NCBI RefSeq assembly: GCF_002102255.1
Contig: NZ_LQPH01000138.1
Location: forward strand, 82,551 to 146,550
DNA: 64,000 nucleotides
Reading direction: 5' to 3'
Source: Mycobacterium nebraskense
Lineage (GTDB): Bacteria > Actinomycetota > Actinomycetes > Mycobacteriales > Mycobacteriaceae
Positions 42,098 to 50,575 of this stretch are shown piece after piece. Below the pieces are notes generated by a model. It was not told the origin of the DNA, made no database searches, and saw only the letters and a list, made by a program, of their open reading frames with translations. Position 1 is the stretch's first letter. Every line of letters begins with the position of its first letter. A program made the position numbers and the translations under genes.

Positions 42098-43042
42098 CTA
42101 GCGATGGTTCTGGGCGAAGAACTGCCAGATGGTGTCGGTGGCGTCCAGTGCCGTCGAGGGTGCGGGGAGGCCCGCGAGCTTCTCGGCAAGGGGGCTGGGC
42201 TCACCCCCCGGCCATTGGTGGCCGGCGTCGGCCACCGAGATCAACTCGACGGTTCGCCCGTCCGCGCACCCGGCGATTTGTGTCGTCACGTCCCCGGCGG
42301 TGCTCGAGTTCGGCGGCCCGCATGCGTCAATGGCACGCCAGGTGGCGTTGACGGACTGCGCCGACGGCCCGTCTACGCGGGCGGTCCCGTTGAGCGAGAA
42401 CGCCTTTCCAGGCCCGCCGTTGTAGGGGACTCTGTCGTCGGCCGTGCCGTGGATCTGCAGCACCGACGCGCGTCGCGCTTGCGAGCAGTCGGTGAGCAGT
42501 GTGCCCGCCACTGGAGCGATCGCGCCGAACAGGTCGGACTGGCAGCCTAGCTTTAGTGCCATCATGGCCCCGTTCGACATGCCGGTGACATAGACGCGCG
42601 CCCGATCGATGGGCATCTGCTGTTCGATGGCACCGACCATCGCCGTGATGAAGCCGACGTCGTCGGCGTCGACGCGCTGCGGTTCACCGCAGCAGGTCCC
42701 CGCATTCCAGGCACGGTTGAGGCCGTCGGGGTAGGCCACCAGGAAATGCCCGCGTTCGGCCTCGGCGTCCCAGTGATAGGCCCTCTCGGCCTGCCCACCG
42801 GTGCCGAAACCGCCGTGCAGCATCACCACCAGGGGCGCCGCATCGGTCAAACCCTGGGGTCGGTACAGGTGAAAGGTCCGGCTGACGCCGCCCGACTCGA
42901 TGTTCTGGGTGGACTGCCCGACCGGGATGGATTGCGAGCCTGGCGTTCCCAGCGCATGGCCGCCGCCCAGGCAACCGCCGAGCACGTTAGCCAGGATGAC
43001 GACGAGGCAAGCGCTGATGGCCCGAGCGCGACGCGATCGCAT
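42098..43042 (-). CDS. lpqC: LpqC-like esterase lipoprotein (PHB-depolymerase/feruloyl-esterase fold)
   Basis: 314 residues. Signal peptide with lipobox VLGGC (Cys24), so it is probably a lipid-anchored exported protein. Alpha/beta-hydrolase elements: LVVMLHGGFGTGG (oxyanion loop), VYVTGMSNGAMMAL (nucleophile Ser) and a late ADAGHQWPGG (His). Matches the LpqC group of mycobacterial polyhydroxybutyrate-depolymerase-like esterases. Divergent from a MarR gene, with a 25-nt palindrome between the starts. Confidence 0.85.
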   Translation of the reverse strand: MRSRRARAISACLVVILANVLGGCLGGGHALGTPGSQSIPVGQSTQNIESGGVSRTFHLYRPQGLTDAAPLVVMLHGGFGTGGQAERAYHWDAEAERGHFLVAYPDGLNRAWNAGTCCGEPQRVDADDVGFITAMVGAIEQQMPIDRARVYVTGMSNGAMMALKLGCQSDLFGAIAPVAGTLLTDCSQARRASVLQIHGTADDRVPYNGGPGKAFSLNGTARVDGPSAQSVNATWRAIDACGPPNSSTAGDVTTQIAGCADGRTVELISVADAGHQWPGGEPSPLAEKLAGLPAPSTALDATDTIWQFFAQNHR

Positions 43043-43067
43043 GACGCCATCGTGGCAGCCGAGATGG

Positions 43068-43092
43068 AGATTGACAAGTCACTTGTCAATCT
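43068..43092. promoter_or_regulatory. 25-nt perfect palindrome, candidate MarR operator
   Basis: AGATTGACAAG-TCA-CTTGTCAATCT: perfect 11-bp arms around TCA. It lies 25 nt from lpqC (43042) and 24 nt from the MarR start (43117). A TTGTCA overlapping the right arm could be the -35 of the MarR gene, with a weak ACACTT 17 bases on. Confidence 0.8.
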
Positions 43093-43116
43093 GGCTTCGA
43101 ATGGCACACTTTCCCC

Positions 43117-43575
43117 ATGCGACGCCCTGTGCCTCCCGATTGGCAGCCAACCGTGCCCGCGCTGGTGAACCTGGTGGCCGCGTCGGGGGCGCCACGGTTG
43201 CGGGCCGCGTTTGCCGCGGCGGGACTCGACGGGATCCGCCCGGCGCAAGCGGTTGCGCTCGTACCGCTGATAGCCGGCGGCCTGCATGCATCGGATCTGG
43301 CCGATCGACTGCAAGTGAGCCGGCAGGCGGTGGCCCAGGCGATCACCGGACTCGAGCGACACGGCTACGTCACCCGAGTTCCCAACCCGCTCGACGCGCG
43401 AGCCCGAATGATCGAGCTGACGCCGCGCGGCCGGCAAGCACTGCGCGTAATGCGTTCGAACGCAGTCGAATTGGAGCATCGCTGGGAGCAGGTCCTGGGG
43501 CGACAGCGATTGGCCGAACTGCGCGAGACCTTACAGATTCTGCTCGCCGAACAGCCCGAGGCGGCGGGGGAATGA
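43117..43575 (+). CDS. MarR-family transcriptional regulator
   Basis: 152 residues. Winged helix: GGLHASDLADRLQVSRQAVA followed by QAITGLERHGYVTRVPN and the wing DARARMIELTPRGRQAL, a clear MarR pattern. Divergent from lpqC, with a long palindrome in the 74-nt spacer, so it probably represses both genes and responds to a small ligand. Confidence 0.93.
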   Translation: MRRPVPPDWQPTVPALVNLVAASGAPRLRAAFAAAGLDGIRPAQAVALVPLIAGGLHASDLADRLQVSRQAVAQAITGLERHGYVTRVPNPLDARARMIELTPRGRQALRVMRSNAVELEHRWEQVLGRQRLAELRETLQILLAEQPEAAGE

Positions 43576-43650
43576 CGCCCGCCGGAAATTTTCATGTCTT
43601 GACCGTCGCTGACGGCTTAGGCTGGCCCAAGACAGTGAACAGGAGTCGCC

Positions 43651-43920
43651 GTGCCCATCTTCATGGTCGAGCGTAACTTTGCCGAGGAACTCGAACCCGG
43701 CCTCGAGGTTGCCGACGGTATCAATCGGATCAACGACCAGGAGGGCGTCCGATGGATGTATTCGTTCCTGTCGGCGGACAAGCGGAAGACCTACTGCCTG
43801 TATGAGGCGCCGTCCCCGGAGGCCATCAGATCCGCGGCCGCGCGCGCCGGCCTGCCCGCCGACGCCGTCGTCGAAGTGAAAGAGCGGCTGATGCCGGACG
43901 GGGCGCTGTCCGAGATCTGA
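43651..43920 (+). CDS. DUF4242-like small protein
   Basis: 89 residues from a GTG with an AGGAG ribosome-binding site. The pattern MPIFMVERNFAEELEPGLEV, then WMYSFLSADKRKTYCLYEAP with EAIRSAAARAGLPADAVVEV, matches DUF4242, a ferredoxin-like fold sometimes called nickel-binding. It follows the MarR gene by 75 nt and converges on the large LuxR regulator. Function unknown. Confidence 0.8.
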   Translation: MPIFMVERNFAEELEPGLEVADGINRINDQEGVRWMYSFLSADKRKTYCLYEAPSPEAIRSAAARAGLPADAVVEVKERLMPDGALSEI

Positions 43921-43925
43921 CGGCG

Positions 43926-46835
43926 CTACCCGAGGAGCTCGTGATCGGCGGCATACATCGCCGCCTGCGTGCGGTTGGCGGCACCGGTTTTGATCAAGAT
44001 GTTGCGCACGTGGTTGGCGGCGGTGTTGGTGCTGATGAAGAGGCGTTCGCCGATTGCGCGATTGCTCAACCCCTCAGCAAGCAATCGGAGGACCTCGACC
44101 TCCCGTTCGGTCAGGCCGTCCGGACCGACGGGACCGGTGGTCAGCACCGAATCGGCCAGGTCGACGACGCGCGTCTGGCCGACGTCACCGGCGACGGCCC
44201 GTGCCTCGTCGGCCAGGCGCCGGGCATCCTCGATGCGACCGTACGACGCGGCGAACAACGCGTGCCGGGCCAGCGTCTCGCTGATATGGACCACCGAGCC
44301 CATCCGGCGGTCCATCTCGATCGCGGCGGCGAAGTGCCGCTCGGCCGCGGCGCCGTCGCCGCAGAGCGCCGCGATCCGGGCCAGGTATCGGTCGGCGCTG
44401 CCGAACAGCGCGACGAACTGGCCCGCCACCAAATTCTTTCCGGCATAACGTGAGACGAACGGGCGTAGCGCGTGGACCGCTTCGCGGTTGGAAAGCTCTA
44501 ACGCCGCCTCCACCATGAACGCCAGCTCCATCGGCCATTGCGCATCCTCGAGGCGATCGCCGAGGTTGCGGTTGAGCAGCTGATTGAGCGCGCGCGTCAT
44601 GCCGCGTTCGCACTGCAGCTCGGTGTACAGGGCGAGCAGGCCGGGCACCCAGCGGCCGGCGAACGTCTCAGTGCCGTCGACAAACCCGCCGAACCTTTTC
44701 AGGTCGCCGGTCTCTCGGCGGATCATGAACATCTGGACGCCGTTCGAGCCCTCGGTGTCGTCGGCACCGAACAAATCGCCTGTACGCAAGGCGATATCGG
44801 CCCATCGTTCGGCGCCGATGAAGTCGCCGCGCAGGTAGGCCAGCGCTTGCTCGATGCACGCGCCGACAAAGCCGAAGGAGGGTTGTCCGCAGGTTTGGGC
44901 CGCTCGCCGCATGTCGGCGGTCGCGGCGGCCAGGCCGTCGGGCCGGCCGGCCAGGTAGCTGACCATTGCGTGAAAGTGTGAGGCCGCGCCAAGTGACTCG
45001 TAGTCGCGACGCGACAGCGCCATGTGCGATACCTCGGCCGCACGCTCCGTCTGGATTTCGCTCATCTCCGGGGTGAGGCCTTGCCACAGGCTCGTTTTCA
45101 AGGTGTGCAGCAGCACCGCCGCGTCGTCGACGGCCCGTGCGCGCTCGATCGCGTCGGCGCCGACCTCGCGCGCCCGCGCCGCCTCGCCGGCGAAGGCCAG
45201 GGCTCGCCCGAAGCTGCCGAGCGCCCGCACGTAGCGTGGGTCATCGGCTTGCAGCCCGCACGATTCGAGAGCCGACGCCAGCAGGTCGGCCGCCTTCGAA
45301 TTCGACTGCCCGGGGCGCCAATTCGCCTCCTCGTAGCCGACCGCCGCCTCCAGCCGCATCAATGGGTCATCCATCGCGCCGATGCGTTCGTAGATGGCCC
45401 GCGCGCGCGCGAACGAGGCGCCACGTACATGGTTGGCGGCCGCGTCGAGGTGCAGCCTGGCCCGCTCGGCGAGGCTGAGCTCGGGAAGCGAGGCCGCCCG
45501 CTCGAACCACTTCGCCGCGTCCTCGTAGGCCAGGCTCTGTTCAGCCATCCGGGCGGCCCGACGCGCGTACCGCAACGCTTGCTCGTGGTAGCCGAGCACA
45601 TGCGCCAGCAGGAAGTGGTTGGCCAGGCGGGGCACGAGCGCCGGGTCGGCGCGTCCCTCGAGGGCCTCGGCGGCGCGCGCGTGCATGATCCGCATCCTCG
45701 AGGCCGCCATCCCGGCGAGCACCGATTCACGGGTCAACGCGTGCACGAACGCGAATTCACCGTCGGAGTCGTGAACCGCGCGGACCAGCCCCACGGCCTC
45801 GGCCGAATCGATCGCCGCCAGAGTGGCGGCGACCTCCGTTTCGCACGTCGAGATCAGCGCCGGCAGGTCGAACGTTTGGCCCAGCACCGCCGCTTGCTCG
45901 ACGACCGCACGCACGCCGGCACCCAGGCCGGCGAGGCGGCGGGCGATGGCGTCTCCGATCGATGCGGGGACCGTCTGCTGCGTACCCAACGTGGCCAGGC
46001 CACCGCGGATTTCGAGGTCGTTGACCAGTTCGGTCAGGAAGAACGGATTGCCGCCGGTTTTCTCGCGCAGCAGGGCGGCGGCCGTGCGCGCCGACGCCGG
46101 GGCCAGTTGCTGGGTTCGTGCCACGAACTCGGCGATCGCCTCGGTGTCCAGGCCCGCCAGGTCCAGACGGCGGACCCCTTCGAACCGGTGCAGTTCGGCC
46201 AGCCGGGTGGCGAGATCGTCGGACCGGTCGGGCTCGGTCGTGCGGAAGGTGACCACCACCAGCACGCGCACGTCGGCGCAGCCGATCAGCACGTGCTCGA
46301 GCAGCGCGAGGGTGGGGAGCTGCGCCCAGTGCAGGTCGTCGAGGATCAACGCGATCGGGCGATCGACCGCCAGACGGCGCAGGAAGCCGGTCAGCGCGTC
46401 GAAGAGGGCTTGCCGCGCCGCCCCGACATCGGGGGCCGGACCGTCGTCGGGCAAGTGCCGACCCACTTGCGCCGACAGCCGCCGCAGCTGCGGCCCCACG
46501 TCGCCCAACGGTTCGGTCATCGAACCCGGCGAACCGGCGATCAGGAGCCGGTCGAGCGCTTCGGCGAAGGGGGCGTAGGGCACATCCTCGTCGGCGGTCG
46601 AGCTTCCCACCAGCACCGCGACGCCGTGGTCGAACAGGGTCCCGGCCACCTCCGCGGCCAGGCGCGTCTTACCGGCCCCGGGCTCACCGCCGATGAAAAC
46701 CGCCTGGCGGTTGCCCCGCTCGACCCGCTCCCAGGCCTGCTCGAAAACCGCGAGTTCCGCGCCGCGACCCACAAGCGGGCCGCGGCGACGAGCGATCAGT
46801 TCGGCCGGGAGCGGGGGCTGCACCCACAGCGCCAT
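43926..46835 (-). CDS. Large ATP-binding LuxR-type (LAL) transcriptional regulator
   Basis: 969 residues. N-terminal AAA/NB-ARC-like ATPase with Walker A IGGEPGAGKT (about 48-57) and Walker B PIALILDDLHW (about 163-173). The middle is a long helical, TPR-like region (AWPTS-free repeats from about 390 to 880). The C-terminal LuxR helix-turn-helix reads LTEREVEVLRLLAEGLSNRA then LFISTNTAANHVRNIL. It belongs to the MalT/LAL class, which needs ATP and inducer binding. It is divergent from the FAD oxidase gene, its likely target, with a perfect inverted repeat between. Confidence 0.9.
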   Translation of the reverse strand: MALWVQPPLPAELIARRRGPLVGRGAELAVFEQAWERVERGNRQAVFIGGEPGAGKTRLAAEVAGTLFDHGVAVLVGSSTADEDVPYAPFAEALDRLLIAGSPGSMTEPLGDVGPQLRRLSAQVGRHLPDDGPAPDVGAARQALFDALTGFLRRLAVDRPIALILDDLHWAQLPTLALLEHVLIGCADVRVLVVVTFRTTEPDRSDDLATRLAELHRFEGVRRLDLAGLDTEAIAEFVARTQQLAPASARTAAALLREKTGGNPFFLTELVNDLEIRGGLATLGTQQTVPASIGDAIARRLAGLGAGVRAVVEQAAVLGQTFDLPALISTCETEVAATLAAIDSAEAVGLVRAVHDSDGEFAFVHALTRESVLAGMAASRMRIMHARAAEALEGRADPALVPRLANHFLLAHVLGYHEQALRYARRAARMAEQSLAYEDAAKWFERAASLPELSLAERARLHLDAAANHVRGASFARARAIYERIGAMDDPLMRLEAAVGYEEANWRPGQSNSKAADLLASALESCGLQADDPRYVRALGSFGRALAFAGEAARAREVGADAIERARAVDDAAVLLHTLKTSLWQGLTPEMSEIQTERAAEVSHMALSRRDYESLGAASHFHAMVSYLAGRPDGLAAATADMRRAAQTCGQPSFGFVGACIEQALAYLRGDFIGAERWADIALRTGDLFGADDTEGSNGVQMFMIRRETGDLKRFGGFVDGTETFAGRWVPGLLALYTELQCERGMTRALNQLLNRNLGDRLEDAQWPMELAFMVEAALELSNREAVHALRPFVSRYAGKNLVAGQFVALFGSADRYLARIAALCGDGAAAERHFAAAIEMDRRMGSVVHISETLARHALFAASYGRIEDARRLADEARAVAGDVGQTRVVDLADSVLTTGPVGPDGLTEREVEVLRLLAEGLSNRAIGERLFISTNTAANHVRNILIKTGAANRTQAAMYAADHELLG

Positions 46836-46868
46836 GCAAACAAGGTAACCGCGCCGATGTGGGTCGGT

Positions 46869-46890
46869 CGATAGTCAGATGTGACTATCG
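46869..46890. promoter_or_regulatory. Perfect inverted repeat between LAL regulator and FAD oxidase (candidate operator)
   Basis: CGATAGTCA-GATG-TGACTATCG, 9-bp arms and a 4-bp centre, 34 nt from the regulator start and 103 nt upstream of the oxidase start. Confidence 0.65.
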
Positions 46891-46992
46891 TGGAATGCCT
46901 CGGAAATGCTCGGTTGTGGTCATGACGTGCGGCTGACGGGCCTCGTAACGTCGCGGCATCAACACCCGCGAGCAAACAAGGAGGTGTGGGCC

Positions 46993-48369
46993 ATGAGCCT
47001 CACAACCGCAACCGATGAATTACGCGCCAGGCTCGGCTCGCAGGTGATCCTGCCGGAGGACCCCGGGTACGACGAGGCGCGGGCCCTGCACAACGCCATG
47101 ATCGACAAGCGCCCGGCGGTGATCGTGCGCTGCGGATCGGCTGCCGACATCGCGGGCGCGCTCGAATTCGCCCGCAGGTCAAACCTCGCGGTCGCCGTGC
47201 GCGGGGGCGGCCACAACGGCCCCGGTTTCGGTTCCGTCGACGGCGGCCTCGTCATCGACCTGTCGCTGATGAACCGCGTCGACGTCGACCCGGAAAGGCG
47301 CACCGCCCGCGTGCAGGGTGGAGCGACGTGGGCGCAGGTCGACGGCGCGACGCACGCGTACGGTCTGGCGACGCCGACCGGCATCATCTCCACCACCGGT
47401 GTCGGCGGCCTGACCCTGGGCGGCGGCCACGGCTACCTCACCCGCAAGCACGGCCTCACCATCGACAATCTGCTGGAGGCCGAGGTCGTGCTGGCCGACG
47501 GCAAAGTGGTGACGGCGTCGGAATCGGAGCACCCCGACCTGTTCTGGGCGCTGCGCGGCGGCGGTGGAAACTTCGGCGTGGTCACCTCTTTCACGTTCCG
47601 CCTGCACCCGGTTCACACGGTGATCTGCGGTCCCACGGCGTGGCCCTCGTCGGCCACCGCCGACATCCTCTCGTGGTACCGGGACTTCATGCCCGCGCAG
47701 GACGAGGATCTCTATGGATTCTTCGCGGCCATGACTGTCCCGCCGGTGGCGCCGTTCCCCGAGGCGTTCCACTTGCAGAAGGCTTGCGCCGTGGTCTGGT
47801 GCTACACGGGCGATCCCGCGGGCGCCGAGGAGGCGTTCGCGCCGGTCCGGCAGATGGAACCCGCCTTTGACGGCCTGGGTACCGTGCCCTATCCCGCGCT
47901 GCAGTCGACCTTCGATGGCCTGTATCCCAAAGGACTGCAATGGTATTGGCGCGGCGACTTCGTCCGAACGATTCCCGACGCCGCGGTGCAAGCCCATGCC
48001 CGCTTCACCGAGGAACTGCCGACCATGCACTCCACGATGCACCTGTACCCGATCGACGGCGCGGTGCACCAGGTCGGCCAATCCGAGACGGCGTGGGCGT
48101 ATCGGGACGTTAACTTCTCGCAAGTCATCGCGGGAGTGGACCCGGACCCGGCGAACGCAAAGCTGTTGAAGCGCTGGGCCGTCGACTACTGGGACGCCAC
48201 CCATCCGTACTCGGCCGGCGGTGCCTACGTGAACTTCATGATGGACGAGGGCCAAGAGCGGGTCCGGGCGACCTATGGTCCGAATTATCAGCGGCTCACC
48301 GAGATCAAGGCGCAATACGATCCGGGCAACGTCTTCCACATCAACCAGAACATCCGGCCGGCGGGGTGA
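46993..48369 (+). CDS. FAD-linked oxidase (berberine-bridge-like)
   Basis: 458 residues from the ATG at 46993, with the strong AAGGAGGTG six bases upstream; the frame is open to 46906. PCMH-type FAD-binding domain with the FAD-attaching His74 in RGGGHNGPGFG and VGGLTLGGGHGYL. The second covalent Cys found in bicovalent enzymes is not present. C-terminal berberine-bridge segment ends QYDPGNVFHINQNIRP. It oxidises alcohols or sugars, substrate unknown. It is probably controlled by the divergent LAL regulator. Confidence 0.9.
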   Translation: MSLTTATDELRARLGSQVILPEDPGYDEARALHNAMIDKRPAVIVRCGSAADIAGALEFARRSNLAVAVRGGGHNGPGFGSVDGGLVIDLSLMNRVDVDPERRTARVQGGATWAQVDGATHAYGLATPTGIISTTGVGGLTLGGGHGYLTRKHGLTIDNLLEAEVVLADGKVVTASESEHPDLFWALRGGGGNFGVVTSFTFRLHPVHTVICGPTAWPSSATADILSWYRDFMPAQDEDLYGFFAAMTVPPVAPFPEAFHLQKACAVVWCYTGDPAGAEEAFAPVRQMEPAFDGLGTVPYPALQSTFDGLYPKGLQWYWRGDFVRTIPDAAVQAHARFTEELPTMHSTMHLYPIDGAVHQVGQSETAWAYRDVNFSQVIAGVDPDPANAKLLKRWAVDYWDATHPYSAGGAYVNFMMDEGQERVRATYGPNYQRLTEIKAQYDPGNVFHINQNIRPAG

Positions 48370-48415
48370 CGCGCGTACTGTGTGCTCGGGGGCATTTCTA
48401 CCGGACGGGCGCCTC

Positions 48416-49273
48416 GTGATCACTCGTGACGTTGAGGCCAGCGCGGTGGCCGACTTGGCGCATTCTCCCCCGCGGGCCGCGTTGGCCGTCACCGTAGACG
48501 ATGAGATCCTTGTCCTGCCTGTGAGATTGAGTCTTGACAAGCCGACCGACCCTGCGCGGTCGCCGCGCATCGTCCAAGTGCCGGAGGGCAGCCCAAATCT
48601 TGCCGATCGCAATGTCGTTGTGGTTGTCGACGACGGTCCACAGTGGTTCCGGTTGCGTTCGTTAACCCTCAGAGGGATGGCCAAGGCCATCAGCGATCGC
48701 ACCTATCGGGTCATGCCCGAACGAATCGTGGCCTGGGACTACGGTTCGCTTCGTAAGGTATCGACGTCGCCGGTGACGCCAACACGGTGGACTTCGTCTT
48801 CGGCTGTCGACCAGACGAACGACATCCAGCCCTTCGACTCGCCGGAACTTACTGCGGCGCTCCAGGCTTCACGAGTGATGATTGTCGCCAGCCGTTCGCA
48901 GAAGGGCACGCCGTTCGCGGTGCCGCTGTGGTTCGTTACGCACGGCGGCCGCATCTATGCGACGACCTCGGCGTCGTCGTGGACGGTGCGGAATGTGGTT
49001 GCCATGTCACAGGTGGCCTTACTGTTCGGCGGAGAGGGCCGGGGTGACCCCAGCCGGCTCCTCGTGTGCGGATATGCCCGGGCGGTCCGCGGCGCGCCAC
49101 CGCCGGCAGTGATCGCTCGGATAGCGTGGCGCTACTATCTGCGACCGGAGTTCGCGGCGGTAGAGCTGCGGTACGCACGACTCTGGGCGGTGCGACTGCA
49201 GTACTACCTCCAGTCGCGGGCAGCGTACATCGTGATCACGCCCCAGACGGCGACCGAATGCCGGGTGCCGTAG
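48416..49273 (+). CDS. Pyridoxamine-5'-phosphate-oxidase-like (FMN split-barrel) protein, two units
   Basis: About 285 residues if the GTG at 48416 is the start; GTG 48380 is also possible. The frame overlaps the 3' end of the oxidase if read from 48275, which I reject. Two split-barrel-like units: residues about 10-110 and about 140-285, the latter beginning LQASRVMIVASRSQKGTPFA and containing GGRIYATTSASSWTVRNV, typical of FMN-binding PPOX families. It may bind flavin or F420. Its position behind the FAD oxidase suggests a shared unit. Confidence 0.72.
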   Translation: MITRDVEASAVADLAHSPPRAALAVTVDDEILVLPVRLSLDKPTDPARSPRIVQVPEGSPNLADRNVVVVVDDGPQWFRLRSLTLRGMAKAISDRTYRVMPERIVAWDYGSLRKVSTSPVTPTRWTSSSAVDQTNDIQPFDSPELTAALQASRVMIVASRSQKGTPFAVPLWFVTHGGRIYATTSASSWTVRNVVAMSQVALLFGGEGRGDPSRLLVCGYARAVRGAPPPAVIARIAWRYYLRPEFAAVELRYARLWAVRLQYYLQSRAAYIVITPQTATECRVP

Positions 49274-49439
49274 GCACCGCGCGCGACGAAGTCAGCGAGC
49301 GCTCCGGCCCGAATCATGTTGCAGGCCAATGTTGATAGGACGCAACCAAGGAACCAGAAGGCCGGTCCGCGCCTGGTGAGCCACCGAGCACGGCCATCGC
49401 AATCGCCGACACGGCGTCGCATCGGATTATCGTAATGGC

Positions 49440-49697
49440 ATGGAAGATCCGCACATCTACCGTCGTCTCGCGCTGCTCGAACAGCAGGTGCGCCTGCTGT
49501 CTGAAAGGCTCGAGCTCCCGTGCCCGACGTTCGGCGGCGACGCGGGCGCTACCGCACCGGGTGTGTTCGAGAACGGTGTGCCCGCGGAAGTCGTCGGCCT
49601 CGCCCGTTCCGGGAACAAGATCGCCGCGATCAAGCGGTACCGGGAGTTGACCGGCGCGGGCTTGCGCGAGGCGAAAGAGGTTGTCGACTCCCTGTAG
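49440..49697 (+). CDS. Small L7/L12 C-terminal-domain-like protein
   Basis: 85 residues. Residues 57-85 (SGNKIAAIKRYRELTGAGLR then EAKEVVDSL) match the C-terminal domain of ribosomal protein L7/L12, where this helix binds translation factors. The N-terminal part has a helix (IYRRLALLEQQVRLLSERLE) likely to pair as a coiled coil. It lacks the normal L12 dimerisation domain and is not in a ribosomal operon. Role unknown. Confidence 0.78.
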   Translation: MEDPHIYRRLALLEQQVRLLSERLELPCPTFGGDAGATAPGVFENGVPAEVVGLARSGNKIAAIKRYRELTGAGLREAKEVVDSL

Positions 49698-49702
49698 CGC
49701 GA

Positions 49703-50554
49703 CTATGGCCTGCGGAACGCGCTGTTCATCCGCCGCTTGAAGGTGCGATCGAAACGTCGGTAGCCGCTGCGCAATGTGTGGCCCGGCCAACGGTCGCCGG
49801 TGAGTTCGACGGGCAGCAGCGGGTCGAGCTGGAGATGGCGGACCACGGCGATTGAAAGCGCGAACTCGTAGGTGAAGCTTTCGGTCGAATCGTCACGCTC
49901 GCCCGTGTTGAGCACGGCATCCATGGCGTCGAAGAGTGCCCTGGCGTCGTCGGCCCAGTCATCGAGGGAAAAGAGCAATCGCACCCTGTCGGCAGTGATG
50001 TCTGTGGCAGCGCCGTGAAAGTGGGTGCACTGCTGGTCCAGGACTGCCCTGAGTGCCGGAAACCGTTGCGGATCAAGGTTATCCGGGCGGATCCAGACGC
50101 CCTCCCGAAGCTCGACCAGATGCAGGGCCGTCGCCGCCTTTCTCAGCTCCATGCGATCGCTCGCCGATCTGCGCTCCAGCGCGACGATCGCCAGTTCCCA
50201 CGTTCCGTCCCAGCGCTGGGCGGCCGCGTCGTCGATCCGTGACGCCTCGTCGACGCGGTCGCGCCGCTCCGACAATCGCCCCGCGAGCGTGTAGCTACCG
50301 TCGTCGGCGGTCAGTTCGCCGTTGGACACCATCCGCCACAGGCACGTGCGGGCCGCGCCGGGGTTGATGCCGAACAACGAGGCCACCGCGACCAGTTCCG
50401 CCACCGTGAGCCGCCCCCGGTCGGACCCCAGCAACGCCGACGCCAGCACGGAACGCGCGCTCAGCGGCCGGGTATCGATCAGGTCGCTCGCTCGGGATCG
50501 AGGTAGGGCGGGCACGGCTGACAACGGTATCACCAATTCATTGACGCGTGACAT
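49703..50554 (-). CDS. PaaX-family transcriptional regulator
   Basis: 283 residues from the ATG at 50554. The N-terminal winged helix, PLSARSVLASALLGSDRGRL then INPGAARTCLWRMVSNGELT, and the following DDGSYTLAGRLSERR match PaaX, the repressor of phenylacetate degradation. The C-terminal domain (WELAIVALERRSASDRMELR) also fits. Downstream starts at GTG codons are possible. The gene is divergent from a Rieske oxygenase and only 21 nt from it, so the oxygenase is the likely target. Confidence 0.87.
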   Translation of the reverse strand: MSRVNELVIPLSAVPALPRSRASDLIDTRPLSARSVLASALLGSDRGRLTVAELVAVASLFGINPGAARTCLWRMVSNGELTADDGSYTLAGRLSERRDRVDEASRIDDAAAQRWDGTWELAIVALERRSASDRMELRKAATALHLVELREGVWIRPDNLDPQRFPALRAVLDQQCTHFHGAATDITADRVRLLFSLDDWADDARALFDAMDAVLNTGERDDSTESFTYEFALSIAVVRHLQLDPLLPVELTGDRWPGHTLRSGYRRFDRTFKRRMNSAFRRP

Positions 50555-50569
50555 CAGTAGTGTGATACT
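50541..50569 (+). promoter_or_regulatory. Sigma-A-like promoter for a leaderless Rieske oxygenase transcript
   Basis: TTGACG (50541-50546), a 17-bp spacer, GATACT (50564-50569), then six bases to the ATG at 50576, the spacing of a leaderless mRNA. The -35 lies within the start of the PaaX gene. The overlapping ATCA-GTAGTG-TGAT is a weak symmetric element. Confidence 0.6.
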
Positions 50570-50575
50570 GCACCC

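Noticed and set aside
45024..46874. 616-codon open frame on the plus strand
   Set aside because: Antisense to the LAL regulator, whose Walker and LuxR motifs are clear; composition is non-natural.
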